From Epibacterium sp. Ofav1-8 (GTDB lineage: Bacteria > Pseudomonadota > Alphaproteobacteria > Rhodobacterales > Rhodobacteraceae): DNA of 64,000 bases. Location of the stretch: positions 248,001-312,000 of the forward strand of contig NZ_JAKRFD010000005.1 of the NCBI RefSeq assembly GCF_022348185.1. The letters are read 5' to 3'. The position numbers were made by a program, and so were the translations under genes. Below the pieces are notes generated by a model. It had not been told where the DNA came from, searched no databases, and worked only from the letters and a program-made list of their open reading frames with translations. This document shows positions 16,705 through 25,113 of this stretch, piece after piece. Each line of letters opens with the position of its first letter. Position 1 is the stretch's first letter.

Positions 16705-17322
16705 ATGACACGCAAACCATTCTTGACCCCGACCCGTCGGCAATTCCTTGCAGGCACGACATCTCTTCTGGCCGCACCCGCGCTGGCGCAGGACCTGAGC
16801 GAGGCAGAAGATCCCTCCTATGATCCGCTGCGGCCACCGCCGGAGCCCGAGCCCAATGTTGTTCGCAACATTTCGGCCTTCCGCGCCAAGGACTGGCGGC
16901 CCTATTTCGATAACCTGAAGCGGGGCGCCATCCTGGTGGATATCGACAGTCGCGCGTTGCACTACTGGTCCGAGGACCAATCGGTCTACAAACTGTTCCC
17001 GTCGTCGGTTCCTCTGAGTGATGACCTGACGCGGCGTGGCCGCACCCGGGTTGTCCGCAAGGTCGAGGGGCCGGGCTGGGCGCCGACGCCCAACATGCGC
17101 AAGCGCAACCCGGAATGGCCGGCCTATATCCCGCCGGGACCGGACAATCCGCTGGGCACCCATGCGCTTTATCTGAGCTGGAAGTACTATCGTATCCACG
17201 GCACCCACGACACGCGCAAGATCGGCCGCCGCTCCTCCAATGGCTGCATCGGCCTCTACAACGAACATATCGCCCAGCTTTTTGAGTTGGCACGAAACGG
17301 CACACAGGTGTTGCTAATTTGA
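16705..17322 (+). CDS. L,D-transpeptidase (YkuD) family protein, Tat-exported
   Basis: 205 residues. The N-terminus has a twin-arginine signal (TPTRRQFLAGTTSLLAAPAL, cut after ALA), so it is exported folded to the periplasm. The YkuD active site is near the C-terminus: His in YRIHGTHDTR and Cys in SSNGCIGLYNEHI, with the NPLGTHALYLSWKYYR strand before. Family enzymes form 3-3 peptidoglycan crosslinks or anchor proteins. It is one of two YkuD proteins within 2 kb, the other being a likely lipoprotein, so they may act at different sites in the envelope. Confidence 0.92.
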   Translation: MTRKPFLTPTRRQFLAGTTSLLAAPALAQDLSEAEDPSYDPLRPPPEPEPNVVRNISAFRAKDWRPYFDNLKRGAILVDIDSRALHYWSEDQSVYKLFPSSVPLSDDLTRRGRTRVVRKVEGPGWAPTPNMRKRNPEWPAYIPPGPDNPLGTHALYLSWKYYRIHGTHDTRKIGRRSSNGCIGLYNEHIAQLFELARNGTQVLLI

Positions 17323-17461
17323 CGACAACCGCGTCGGGGCGGGTCAAAGGGATTTAACAAGCAATTGCAATCCGGTGGGTTTACTGCTTAGAAAAAAACC
17401 ACGAGGTAAGTCTTGAGTGCGCACATCATATGTGTGCTGTGCGCGTATTCTGGAGGTTAAC

Positions 17462-17644
17462 ATGAAGAAACTCGTTATCGCTGCCGCTCTGGTCGCTGCT
17501 GCATCCGCTGCATCCGCTGGCTCCCTGGCAGAACCGATCGTTGAAGCGCCGGTTATTGTTGAAGAAGCAACCGGTTCTTCTTCCGGCATCCTGCTGCCGC
17601 TGCTGCTGCTGGTCATCGTGGCCGCTGCTGCTGCAAGCAACTAA
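17462..17644 (+). CDS. Small exported single-helix protein of unknown function
   Basis: 60 residues from ATG 17462, with an excellent GGAGG seven bases ahead. It has a signal-like N-terminus (MKKLVIAAALVAAASAASAG), a short acidic middle rich in Val, Glu and Pro (EPIVEAPVIVEEATGSSS) and a hydrophobic C-terminal helix (ILLPLLLLVIVAAAAAS). A candidate promoter is TTGCAA (17365-17370) with TTAGAA (17388-17393), 17 bases apart. A hairpin with one wobble pair lies in the leader at 17419-17437. With its own strong terminator, it looks like a highly expressed monocistronic gene. No function is known to me. Confidence 0.75.
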   Translation: MKKLVIAAALVAAASAASAGSLAEPIVEAPVIVEEATGSSSGILLPLLLLVIVAAAAASN

Positions 17645-17665
17645 TCGTTGCCCTAAAGAACAAGG

Positions 17666-17696
17666 AAGGCGGCTGGATCTCCAGCCGCCTTTTTTA
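17666..17696 (+). terminator. Intrinsic terminator
   Basis: An 11-base perfect stem (17666-17676 with 17681-17691, AAGGCGGCTGG) and an ATCT loop, followed by a T run. It ends the small exported protein gene and may also help stop the converging hemH transcript. Confidence 0.9.
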
Positions 17697-17734
17697 TTGC
17701 CTGCTTGGCCCCATGTCGTGCTGCACAAGGGGGC

Positions 17735-18796
17735 TCAGTCGAGCCAGCCCTTGAGGTTGTTGCGAATGACGCTCGACAGGGCAGAGATATGCGCGTCGCT
17801 GTCATTGAGGCAGGGGATATAGGTGAAGTCCTCACCGCCTGCGTGCTCAAAGCTCTCGCAGATCTCCTCGTTGATCTCTTCCAGCGTCTCGATGCAGTCC
17901 GCCGAGAAGGCCGGTGCGATCACCGCGATGTTCTTCTTGCCCTGTTTCGCCAGCTCCGCCACATGTTCGACCGTGTAGGGGCGCAGCCACTCCTCGGGCC
18001 CAAAGACCGACTGAAATGTCGTTGTGATCTGTGATTCGTCCCAGCCGAGGCGCTCGCGCAGCAGCCGCGTCGTCTTTTGACATTGGCAGTGATAGGGATC
18101 GCCCTGCATCAGGTAGCGCTTGGGCATGCCATGGTAAGAGCAGACCAGAATGTCCGGCGTCTTCTCCATCTTGGCATAGGCGTCCTCGACCGACTTTGCC
18201 AGCGCGTCGATGTATTCGGGGTGATCGAAATAGGGTTCGATCGTGCGCGCCGCTGGCTGCCAGGGCTGATCCATCAGCACCCGGAAGAACTGGTCATTTG
18301 CGGTTGCCGAGGTCGCGCCAGCGTATTGCGGATAAAGCGGCACAAACAGGATTTTGCGGCACCCGGCGGCGATCATCTCTTCGACCTTCGACTTGGTGGA
18401 AGGATTGCCGTAGCGCATGCAGAAATCCACCATCACACGGTCGCCGTAGATCTCTTCCATCGCCTGTGCCATGGCCTTGGTCTGGTCCTTGGTGATCGTC
18501 ATCAGCGGGCTTTCGCCTTTGTCGTGATTCCAGATCGACTTGTAGGCCTCACCAGAGGCAAAGGGGCGCTTGCTGAGGATGATCAGCTGCAACAGCGGCT
18601 GCCATTTCCACGACGGATAGTCGATCACCCGCTTGTCCGAGAGAAACTCGTTCAGATAGCGGCGCATCGGCCAGTAGCTGTAGTGATCCGGAGTGCCGAG
18701 ATTGGCCAGCAGAATCCCGACCTTTTCCGCCTTGACCGGCGGGTGATCCGCGGGCGCATGGTCAGGGCGGGTCGCAGGTGAGGTCGCATCCAGCAT
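17735..18796 (-). CDS. hemH: Ferrochelatase
   Basis: Inserts Fe2+ into protoporphyrin IX, the last step of heme synthesis, at the inner face of the membrane. 353 residues from ATG 18796, which has AGGA about eight bases upstream; the in-frame TTG at 18802 is less likely. Family segments are LLANLGTPDHYSYWPMRRYL, FVPLYPQYAGATSAT, the active-site CSYHGMPKRYLMQGDPYHCQ and PAFSADCIETLEEINEE, which holds the second active-site Glu. The extra N-terminal proline-rich tail (ATSPATRPDHAPADHPP) is not part of the fold. No partner genes are adjacent. Confidence 0.95.
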   Translation of the reverse strand: MLDATSPATRPDHAPADHPPVKAEKVGILLANLGTPDHYSYWPMRRYLNEFLSDKRVIDYPSWKWQPLLQLIILSKRPFASGEAYKSIWNHDKGESPLMTITKDQTKAMAQAMEEIYGDRVMVDFCMRYGNPSTKSKVEEMIAAGCRKILFVPLYPQYAGATSATANDQFFRVLMDQPWQPAARTIEPYFDHPEYIDALAKSVEDAYAKMEKTPDILVCSYHGMPKRYLMQGDPYHCQCQKTTRLLRERLGWDESQITTTFQSVFGPEEWLRPYTVEHVAELAKQGKKNIAVIAPAFSADCIETLEEINEEICESFEHAGGEDFTYIPCLNDSDAHISALSSVIRNNLKGWLD

Positions 18797-18906
18797 GGGC
18801 AAGTGTCCTGTGTCTCGGAAAAATAGATGTTTCGTCGATTGTTACGTCGGTACGGTGGGAAAGGCCAATTGGATCATCTCACTGCGACCATTGGCTCAGG
18901 TTATCA

Positions 18907-19740
18907 TCACGTCTCGGGCAGTTTGGTTTCCGGCACCTTCAGCGCATCCGCAAGCCGCGCCTTGGCGGAGCCGGGACGCAGGGGCTGCGGTTGACTGTCG
19001 GCGGGGGACCAGCCGGTGAGGCATACGAGTTCGAAGGTTGCCGCCAGCGCGCCCTCCGGTGTGGCGAAATTCTGAGCATAGATGTGATCGGCAAGCGTGA
19101 ACACTGCACGACGGGTGGGGCTGCGCAGCCTCTCGGTCAGCGTGTTGGTTTCCCCCATATCGCGCAAATCCCGCATCAGATGTGAAAGGTCGCGGTACTG
19201 GACCGTCAAGGGCACAAGATCTGCGACCGGCAGGGCAAACCCCGCCCGTTGCAGCAACCCGCCAAGATCACGGATTTCACCCATGGGCGCGACTCTTGGG
19301 GACAGACCGCCGCTGACATAGGTCTCTGCCTCCGCAAGGGCACTGCGCAGCTCGTGCAGGGTCTGACCGCCCAGAGTCACGACCAGCAGCAAGCCATCCT
19401 CCTTTAGCGCGCGCCGACACTGGATCAACTGCCCGACCGGGTCATTGGCGCAATGAAGCGCCATCACATGGATCACCAGATCATGCGCCTGCGGGTCCAG
19501 ATCCAGCATGTCGTCATCCGAGATGATCTTTGCCTCCGGCAGCAGGTCCGCCCAGGGCTCCGCAAAAGGCGCAACAATCGCGGGTTTGGTAAAGACTCTC
19601 TTAACCATGCTGAGCCGATCCTCGATCTCGTCTCTGGCCAAGTCGTGCAGGAACATCGCCTCCGGTTTGCGCCGGGCGCGACGCAGTTTCAGCGCCTCTC
19701 GGTCAAAGATCTGGGGATGAGCCATCGGTTCTTTTGTCAT
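18907..19740 (-). CDS. NDUFAF5-like SAM-dependent methyltransferase-fold protein
   Basis: 277 residues. The start FDREALKLRRARRKPEAMFL, the following EIEDRLSMVKRVFTKPAIVA and the later DLDPQAHDLVIHVMALHCAN are typical of the alphaproteobacterial family related to BioC and to mitochondrial NDUFAF5. The human protein hydroxylates an arginine of complex I subunit NDUFS7 during assembly. The bacterial protein may serve complex I or another target; this is inference. The SAM-binding glycine motif is poorly kept, as in NDUFAF5. Its ATG faces the comF ATG with only 11 bases between them. Confidence 0.8.
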   Translation of the reverse strand: MTKEPMAHPQIFDREALKLRRARRKPEAMFLHDLARDEIEDRLSMVKRVFTKPAIVAPFAEPWADLLPEAKIISDDDMLDLDPQAHDLVIHVMALHCANDPVGQLIQCRRALKEDGLLLVVTLGGQTLHELRSALAEAETYVSGGLSPRVAPMGEIRDLGGLLQRAGFALPVADLVPLTVQYRDLSHLMRDLRDMGETNTLTERLRSPTRRAVFTLADHIYAQNFATPEGALAATFELVCLTGWSPADSQPQPLRPGSAKARLADALKVPETKLPET

Positions 19741-19751
19741 GAGGTGTACCT

Positions 19752-20483
19752 ATGACGTTGCGGGCACGGATTCAAACGGCAGTTTCACTGGTCTACCCCG
19801 CGCGCTGTCTGAACTGCGGCGGGTTGGTCGAGAGCGATTTTGGCCTGTGCAGCGCCTGCTGGCGTGACACCTCGTTTATTTCCGGGTTGGTCTGCGATTC
19901 CTGCGGCGCCCCCCTCCCCGGAGAGGCCGACGACCAGATTGTGCAGTGCGACGCCTGCCTGCGGACACCACGGGAATGGAGCCAGGGCCGCGCCGCGCTG
20001 CTCTATGGCGGGCAGGGGCGTCGATTGGTGCTGGCACTGAAACACGGCGACCGAACCGATCTGGCGCGGCCCGCCTCATCGTGGATGGCGCGCGCGGCGC
20101 CGGAGCTTCTGGCGGACAAACCCCTGGTGGTGCCGGTACCGCTGCATTGGACGCGCCTTCTGCGCCGACGCTACAATCAATCCGCGCTGCTGGCGCAGGC
20201 ACTCGCGGCGCGCGAAGGCTGTGACTGCTGCCCGGATGCGCTGGTGAGGGTCACCAAGACACCGATGCTCGAGGGCCGCAGCCGGGAAGAGCGGATGATG
20301 CTTCTGGATGAGGCCATCCGGCCCAACCCGCGGATGACGTCGCGCCTCGATGGGCAGCGGGTGTTGCTTGTGGACGACGTGATGACCAGCGGATCGACGC
20401 TGTCTGCCTGCGCGCGGGCCTGTGTCGCAGCGGGTGCCGCGAAGGTCAGCGTCCTTGTTCTCGCACGGGTCACGGCGGCGTGA
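19752..20483 (+). CDS. comF: ComF family phosphoribosyltransferase-like protein
   Basis: 243 residues. The N-terminus has zinc-ribbon cysteines (ARCLNCGG, LCSACW, CDSCGAP, VQCDACLR), followed by a type I phosphoribosyltransferase-like fold with the PRPP loop VLLVDDVMTSGSTLSACA. Other ComF features are RRRYNQSALLAQALA and MLEGRSREERM. The family supports DNA uptake in naturally competent bacteria but is also widespread in others. No other competence genes lie in the window. GAGGT is just upstream of the ATG. Confidence 0.92.
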   Translation: MTLRARIQTAVSLVYPARCLNCGGLVESDFGLCSACWRDTSFISGLVCDSCGAPLPGEADDQIVQCDACLRTPREWSQGRAALLYGGQGRRLVLALKHGDRTDLARPASSWMARAAPELLADKPLVVPVPLHWTRLLRRRYNQSALLAQALAAREGCDCCPDALVRVTKTPMLEGRSREERMMLLDEAIRPNPRMTSRLDGQRVLLVDDVMTSGSTLSACARACVAAGAAKVSVLVLARVTAA

Positions 20484-20554
20484 AATCTCTGGCAATGCTT
20501 GATAAAAACACCCACATGCCGCAAAACCCATGAGCAATGCCTACGGAGCCCCCT

Positions 20555-20812
20555 ATGAAACCGGTCGAAATCTACACTTCTCCCCTTTGCGGTTTTTGCC
20601 ACGCGGCAAAGCGTCTGCTGAATCAAAAGGGTGTGAGCTTTTCCGAAATTGATGTGCTGGCCGATCCTGATCGCAAGGCGGAGATGATCCAGCGCGCAGA
20701 TGGGGGCCGCACGGTGCCGCAGATCTTTATCGGCGAAATCCACGTCGGGGGCTGTGACGAGCTTTACGCGCTGGATCGCGCCGGCAAGCTCGACCCGCTG
20801 CTGGCGGCCTGA
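20555..20812 (+). CDS. grxC: Glutaredoxin 3
   Basis: 85 residues, the usual size for GrxC. The dithiol active site CGFC lies in SPLCGFCHAAKRLL. The glutathione-binding elements TVPQIFIG and GGCDELYALD are present. It reduces disulfides and glutathionylated proteins in the cytoplasm. ATG 20555 has GGAG at 20545-20548; an in-frame ATG at 20537 is upstream of that site. It is followed after four bases by a nitrilase-family gene that may use deaminated glutathione, which would be a fitting partner. Confidence 0.95.
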   Translation: MKPVEIYTSPLCGFCHAAKRLLNQKGVSFSEIDVLADPDRKAEMIQRADGGRTVPQIFIGEIHVGGCDELYALDRAGKLDPLLAA

Positions 20813-20816
20813 GCAG

Positions 20817-21650
20817 ATGGTGCGGGTTGGCCTCCTTCAGATGTGCTCCTCGGATATGCCCGAGGAGAACCTTGCAACGGCACGCGACATGATCGCCCGC
20901 GCCGTTGCCGAGGGGGCGGAGTTTGTCCTGACGCCCGAGGTGACCAACTGCCTGTCCACCAGCCGCACCCATCAGGGCGCGGTTCTGCACCACGAAGGCG
21001 ATGACCCGACGCTGGCGGGGCTGCGCGAGACTGCTGCGCATCACGGGATCTGGCTCTCTATCGGGTCGATCGGGGTGAAAACAACGGATGTCGACGGCCG
21101 TTTCGCCAATCGGCAGTTCCTGATTTCACCCACGGGTGAAATCTCTGCGCGTTACGATAAAATCCACATGTTCGATGTGGAGGTCACGCCAGAGGAAACC
21201 TATCGCGAATCTGATGGCTATCGGCCCGGAACGCAGGCGGTGGTCGCTGATGCAGGCTTTGCCAAAGTCGGCATGACCATCTGCTATGATGTTCGTTTCC
21301 CCGCGTTGCATCGCCGTCTTGCCAAGGGCGGCGCCGAGATCCTGACCGCACCCGCTGCCTTCAGCCATGTGACAGGTGCTGCCCACTGGCACAGCCTGTT
21401 GCGGGCGCGGGCAATCGAGACCGGCTGTTTTGTGCTGGCCGCGGCGCAGACCGGGACCCATTCCGCGAGTCGCGGCGCCAGCCGCCAGACCTACGGCCAC
21501 TCCCTGGTGGTTGCGCCCTGGGGCGAAGTGCTGGCCGATGCGGGCACCGATGTCGGGGTGATCTGCGTTGACCTTGATCTTGAAGCGGTGAAAAAGGCGC
21601 GCAAACGCGTACCTTCGCTGACTCATGACCGGGAGTTTGATGGACCCTGA
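20817..21650 (+). CDS. Carbon-nitrogen hydrolase (Nit-like, probable deaminated glutathione amidase)
   Basis: 277 residues from ATG 20817. The nitrilase catalytic triad is visible: Glu in VLTPEVTN, Lys in YDKIHMFDVE and Cys in MTICYDVRFP. The YDKIHMFDV and RFPALHRRLAKGGAEI patterns match the Nit1/Nit2/YbeM group. Nit1 and YbeM hydrolyse deaminated glutathione, a metabolite-repair reaction. The neighbouring glutaredoxin supports a link to glutathione, though that is inference. The next gene starts inside this stop codon. Confidence 0.85.
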   Translation: MVRVGLLQMCSSDMPEENLATARDMIARAVAEGAEFVLTPEVTNCLSTSRTHQGAVLHHEGDDPTLAGLRETAAHHGIWLSIGSIGVKTTDVDGRFANRQFLISPTGEISARYDKIHMFDVEVTPEETYRESDGYRPGTQAVVADAGFAKVGMTICYDVRFPALHRRLAKGGAEILTAPAAFSHVTGAAHWHSLLRARAIETGCFVLAAAQTGTHSASRGASRQTYGHSLVVAPWGEVLADAGTDVGVICVDLDLEAVKKARKRVPSLTHDREFDGP

Positions 21651-22090
21651 TGGACGAGAACCATTCCCTTGCCATTTCGCTGTTCAGCGAAATCCTGATG
21701 GCGGACCAACTGGCCCGTGCCCGGCTTGGGAAAGCCTTGCCCAAGGGGATGGAGCTGTCGCATTTCTCCGTTCTCAATCATCTTGCGCGCGCCGGTTTGG
21801 AGCGCTCTCCGGCACAGCTGGCAAAGGCATTTCACGTCACCCGTGGCGCTATGACCAACACCATCAACAAGCTTGAGGTGGCGGGCTATGTGCATGTGCG
21901 CCCCGACTGGGACGATGCGCGTCGCAAGATGGTCGCGATCAGCCCGGCCGGCCGCAAGGCACGCGACTCGGCGCTGGCATCGATCATTCCGATGATTTCA
22001 GAAGTCGTGACAGAGCTGGGCGGGGACCGGGTGCGCGCGGCGCTGCCGATCCTGCGCGAGTTTCGCGGCAAACTGGAAACCGAGGATTGA
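21650..22090 (+). CDS. MarR-family transcriptional regulator
   Basis: 146 residues. A winged helix-turn-helix is visible: SPAQLAKAFHVTRGAMTNTI then NKLEVAGYVHVRPDWDDARR and KMVAISPAGRKARD, the wing and following helix. MarR proteins repress genes as dimers and usually respond to small aromatic ligands or oxidation. Its ATG overlaps the stop of the nitrilase gene (TGATG), so it is likely co-transcribed with grxC and the amidase and may regulate them. The target is not known. Confidence 0.9.
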   Translation: MDENHSLAISLFSEILMADQLARARLGKALPKGMELSHFSVLNHLARAGLERSPAQLAKAFHVTRGAMTNTINKLEVAGYVHVRPDWDDARRKMVAISPAGRKARDSALASIIPMISEVVTELGGDRVRAALPILREFRGKLETED

Positions 22091-22117
22091 CGCCGAGCCT
22101 GATCGGGAGCGGACCCC

Positions 22118-22152
22118 AAAAAAAGAGCGCCGGGAAATTCCGGCGCTCTTTT
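22118..22152. terminator. Intrinsic terminator (bidirectional)
   Basis: A nine-base perfect stem (GAGCGCCGG at 22125-22133, CCGGCGCTC at 22140-22148), loop of six, A run before and T run after. It closes the grxC-marR unit. Confidence 0.9.
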
Positions 22153-22389
22153 CTATTCAGGGGCCGTGAGTGGTGTGAGTGCGTCCCCAAGACTGTCATT
22201 CGAGTGTCCATGCGACCTGCGCGGTGTGAACGCCTGTCGCGATCGAATGTCTTTCGAGAGTATGCATCCGCGGGTCAAAGCACAATCGCGCGGAAGGATG
22301 AGCACCTATACTAAAGTATAGCGCACCTCGATTATCAGGCGTCGCAAGGGGATGGAGATGCGCTGCGCGGACCCCGCGGCGCAAACAGA
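22153..22389. other. Non-coding gap between marR and ubiG
   Basis: This 237-base stretch has no credible gene. Short frames across it lack ribosome sites and cross the terminator. It has a small dyad, CTATAC-TAAA-GTATAG, at 22306-22321. Confidence 0.5.
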
Positions 22390-23133
22390 TCACGGTTTTA
22401 TGCTTGCGGTGACGTAGTTTACGCTGAGGTCACGATCAGAGATCGACCATTTCCAAAGCAGTGGATTAAAGACGAACCCCTTGCGGTCCACAGGCCTCAG
22501 GCCGGCCTGTTCCAGCAGGCCGAACAGCTCATCCGGGGTTATGAACTTTGACCACTCATGCGTTCCGCGCGGCAGCCAGCGCATTACCACCTCGGCGCCA
22601 AAAATGGCCATGGCGTAGCTCTTGGGGTTGCGATTGATGGTGGAGCAGATCTGCAGGCCACCCGGCTTCAGGAGCTTTTGCGTCGCGGTCAGATAGCTGA
22701 GCGGATCGGCGACATGTTCCACCACTTCCATATTGAGCACCACGTCGAAGGTCTCACCAGCCTCGGCCAGGGCTTCGGCGGTGGTGTGGCGGTAGTCGAT
22801 CTCCAGCCCGGATTGTTCGGCATGGATGCGGGCGACGGGCAGGTTGCCTTCGGCCGCATCGGCCCCGACCACGGTGGCCCCCAGACGGGCCATCGGCTCA
22901 CTCAGCAGGCCGCCCCCGCAGCCGATGTCGAGGACGCGCAGCTCTGAGAACGGTGCCTCAGCACTCAGGTCGCAATCAAATTCGCCCGCGATCTGGTCTG
23001 TGATATAGTCCAGACGACAGGGGTTGAGCATATGCAGGGGCTTGAATTTTCCGTTGGGATCCCACCATTCAGCCGCCATCGCTTCGAACTTGGCGATTTC
23101 GGAGGGGTCTACCGTGGACTGTTGCGCTTGCAT
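22390..23133 (-). CDS. ubiG: Bifunctional 3-demethylubiquinone / 2-polyprenyl-6-hydroxyphenol methylase
   Basis: Performs both O-methylations in ubiquinone synthesis. 247 residues, normal for the family. The start [20 protein letters not shown] and [11 protein letters not shown] are UbiG signatures. The SAM motif is [20 protein letters not shown], followed by [22 protein letters not shown] and the C-terminal [10 protein letters not shown] and [14 protein letters not shown] segments also fit. It is divergent from the pip gene with 50 bases between start codons. Confidence 0.95.
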   Translation of the reverse strand: MQAQQSTVDPSEIAKFEAMAAEWWDPNGKFKPLHMLNPCRLDYITDQIAGEFDCDLSAEAPFSELRVLDIGCGGGLLSEPMARLGATVVGADAAEGNLPVARIHAEQSGLEIDYRHTTAEALAEAGETFDVVLNMEVVEHVADPLSYLTATQKLLKPGGLQICSTINRNPKSYAMAIFGAEVVMRWLPRGTHEWSKFITPDELFGLLEQAGLRPVDRKGFVFNPLLWKWSISDRDLSVNYVTASIKP

Positions 23134-23183
23134 TCCTGTCTCCGTGTGTTTTCTTGTGGGTTCAGTTGTTAGCTAGGTCAGTA

Positions 23184-24164
23184 ATGGACAAATACCCGGA
23201 TCAAAAGCGCGCAGTGCAGTTTCTCTACCCGCCGATCGAGCCTTTCGATCAGCGAATGCTGGATGTGGGGCAGGGGCACCGGATCTATCTGGAGCAATGT
23301 GGCAATCCGGACGGGATTCCGGTGATTGTCTGCCATGGCGGCCCCGGTGGCGGCACCAGCCCCGCAATGCGGCGTTATTTCGATCCGAGCATTTATCGCG
23401 TCATCCTGTTCGACCAGCGCGGCTGTGGCCGCTCGCGTCCGCATGCGTCTTGCGAGGACAATACCACCTGGCATCTGGTGGCAGACATGGAGATGATCCG
23501 CGAGCTTTTGGACATCGATGCCTGGATGCTGTTCGGCGGCAGCTGGGGCGCGACGCTGGCGCTGGTCTATGCGCAGACCCACCCGGAGCGCGTCACGCAT
23601 CTGATCCTGCGCGGCGTGTTCCTGATGACGCAGGCGGAGCTGAGCTGGTTCTATGGTGGCGGGGCTGGGAAATTCTGGCCAGAGACCTGGGCAAAGTTCA
23701 CGGATCTCATCCCCGAGGATGAGCAGAGCGATCTGATCACCGCATACAACAGGCGCTTGTTCTCCGGGGATCGCGAGGAGGAAATCCGGTATGGGCGTGC
23801 GTGGTCGGCGTGGGAGAATGCGCTCGCCTCGGTCTATTCGAACGGCGTATCGGGAGAGAGCCCCGGCGATTACGCGCGTGCGTTTGCCCGTCTGGAGAAC
23901 CACTATTTTTCCAATGCCGGTTTTCTCCACATGGATGGTCAGATCCTCGCCAATATGGGCCGGATCGCCCATATTCCCGGCGTCATCGTCCAGGGGCGTT
24001 ATGACATGATCTGCCCGCCACAATCGGCGTATAGCATTCACCAGACCTGGCCGAATTCGGATCTGATCATGGTGCGTAACGCCGGTCATGCGCTTTCCGA
24101 GCCCGGAATCAGTGCCGCGCTGGTCAAGACGATGGATCAGCTGGGCGAGGATCTGCTGTCATGA
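23184..24164 (+). CDS. pip: Prolyl aminopeptidase (proline iminopeptidase)
   Basis: Alpha/beta-hydrolase of peptidase family S33, 326 residues, removing N-terminal proline from peptides in the cytoplasm. Start at ATG 23184; an upstream TTG adds residues without a ribosome site. The oxyanion motif is HGGPGGG, the nucleophile Ser is in FGGSWGATLALVYA, and the last His is in RNAGHALSEPG. FDQRGCGRSRPHA is also typical. The next gene starts within its stop (ATGA), linking it to a peptide-binding-like protein, which is consistent with peptide use. Confidence 0.93.
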   Translation: MDKYPDQKRAVQFLYPPIEPFDQRMLDVGQGHRIYLEQCGNPDGIPVIVCHGGPGGGTSPAMRRYFDPSIYRVILFDQRGCGRSRPHASCEDNTTWHLVADMEMIRELLDIDAWMLFGGSWGATLALVYAQTHPERVTHLILRGVFLMTQAELSWFYGGGAGKFWPETWAKFTDLIPEDEQSDLITAYNRRLFSGDREEEIRYGRAWSAWENALASVYSNGVSGESPGDYARAFARLENHYFSNAGFLHMDGQILANMGRIAHIPGVIVQGRYDMICPPQSAYSIHQTWPNSDLIMVRNAGHALSEPGISAALVKTMDQLGEDLLS

Positions 24165-25018
24165 AGCGGCTGGATCGACGTGCGCTTTTTGCCACCGGTG
24201 CCGCAGCTGCGCTGCTGGCTGCCACGGGGGCGGGGTTGGCGCAACATCCCCAGCGGGGCGGGACGCTGCGTCTGGCGGTGCCGCGCGAAGACGATCTGAT
24301 GTCCCGCGTTGCGCGTGGCGCGGTGTATAACCAACTGACCGAGGTTGCCCCAGATGGCGTGTTGCGCGGTGAGCTGGCGACAGGCTGGCGCAGCGATGAT
24401 GCCGCGCGCCTGTGGTCGCTGGATATTCGCAGCGATGTGGCGTTTCATGACGGGCGTTTGCTTTCGGGGGCGGATGTTGTGGCCTCGCTGGAGGCGCATG
24501 CGGTGCGGGGTGAGCTGCATCTGGAGGCGCTGGATGACATCTTCCTGTCGCCAGAGGGCGCGGTGGTTCTGTCCTTGCGGGAGGGGAATCCACATCTGCC
24601 ATATCGGCTGGCGGATACCGGCCTGGTGATTGCGCCCGAGGGCGCGGTTGCGATGCCGCTCGCCAGCAGTGTCGGCAGCGGGCTTTATGAGGTCGAGCGG
24701 GCGCGTGAGCAGCATCATTTTCGCGCCGCGCGCCGCGCGCATCATTTCAAGGGCGAGCAGGCCGGATGGTTTGATGCCATCGAGCTGATTGTGATTCCGG
24801 ATTCTGCGGTCCGGGCAGAAGCCTTGCGCGACGGCTTTGTCGACGTTGCGACATTGCCGCTGCCGGATGGGCTGCGCGGTCGCGGCAGCTTTCGCTTTCA
24901 CCCGTCGGAGGGGGATATGGCGCTGGCCGCCGCGCCGCATGTGATGCTGCCGCACCGGGTGTCCTCCCGCGCACCACTGGACGATCACCGGATTGCCGAG
25001 CGCTGGTGGATGGCATGA
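24161..25018 (+). CDS. Half-length ABC transporter solute-binding protein (family 5)
   Basis: 285 residues. The N-terminus (MKRLDRRALFATGAAAALLA) is an export signal, possibly Tat-type. The start of the mature protein, QRGGTLRLAVPREDD, and the WSLDIRSDVAFHDGRLLSGADV segment are typical of family 5 (oligopeptide/nickel) binding proteins. Those proteins are normally about 500 residues; here the protein ends after about 260 mature residues, so most of the second lobe is missing. The frame shows no sign of a recent break: the stop is followed by non-coding sequence. No permease or ATPase genes are adjacent. It may have been recruited to another role. Confidence 0.7.
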   Translation: MKRLDRRALFATGAAAALLAATGAGLAQHPQRGGTLRLAVPREDDLMSRVARGAVYNQLTEVAPDGVLRGELATGWRSDDAARLWSLDIRSDVAFHDGRLLSGADVVASLEAHAVRGELHLEALDDIFLSPEGAVVLSLREGNPHLPYRLADTGLVIAPEGAVAMPLASSVGSGLYEVERAREQHHFRAARRAHHFKGEQAGWFDAIELIVIPDSAVRAEALRDGFVDVATLPLPDGLRGRGSFRFHPSEGDMALAAAPHVMLPHRVSSRAPLDDHRIAERWWMA

Positions 25019-25113
25019 GCGCGCTGGCCAAACAATGAGTTGAGATCGCTCTCGGAATATCGTTAGAGTAGCGCCAATTACCTATGACGTGATAGATTGC
25101 GCAGTCCGCAGGA

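Noticed and set aside
22087-22314. 75-codon frame after marR
   Set aside because: Crosses the intrinsic terminator and has no ribosome site or recognisable sequence.
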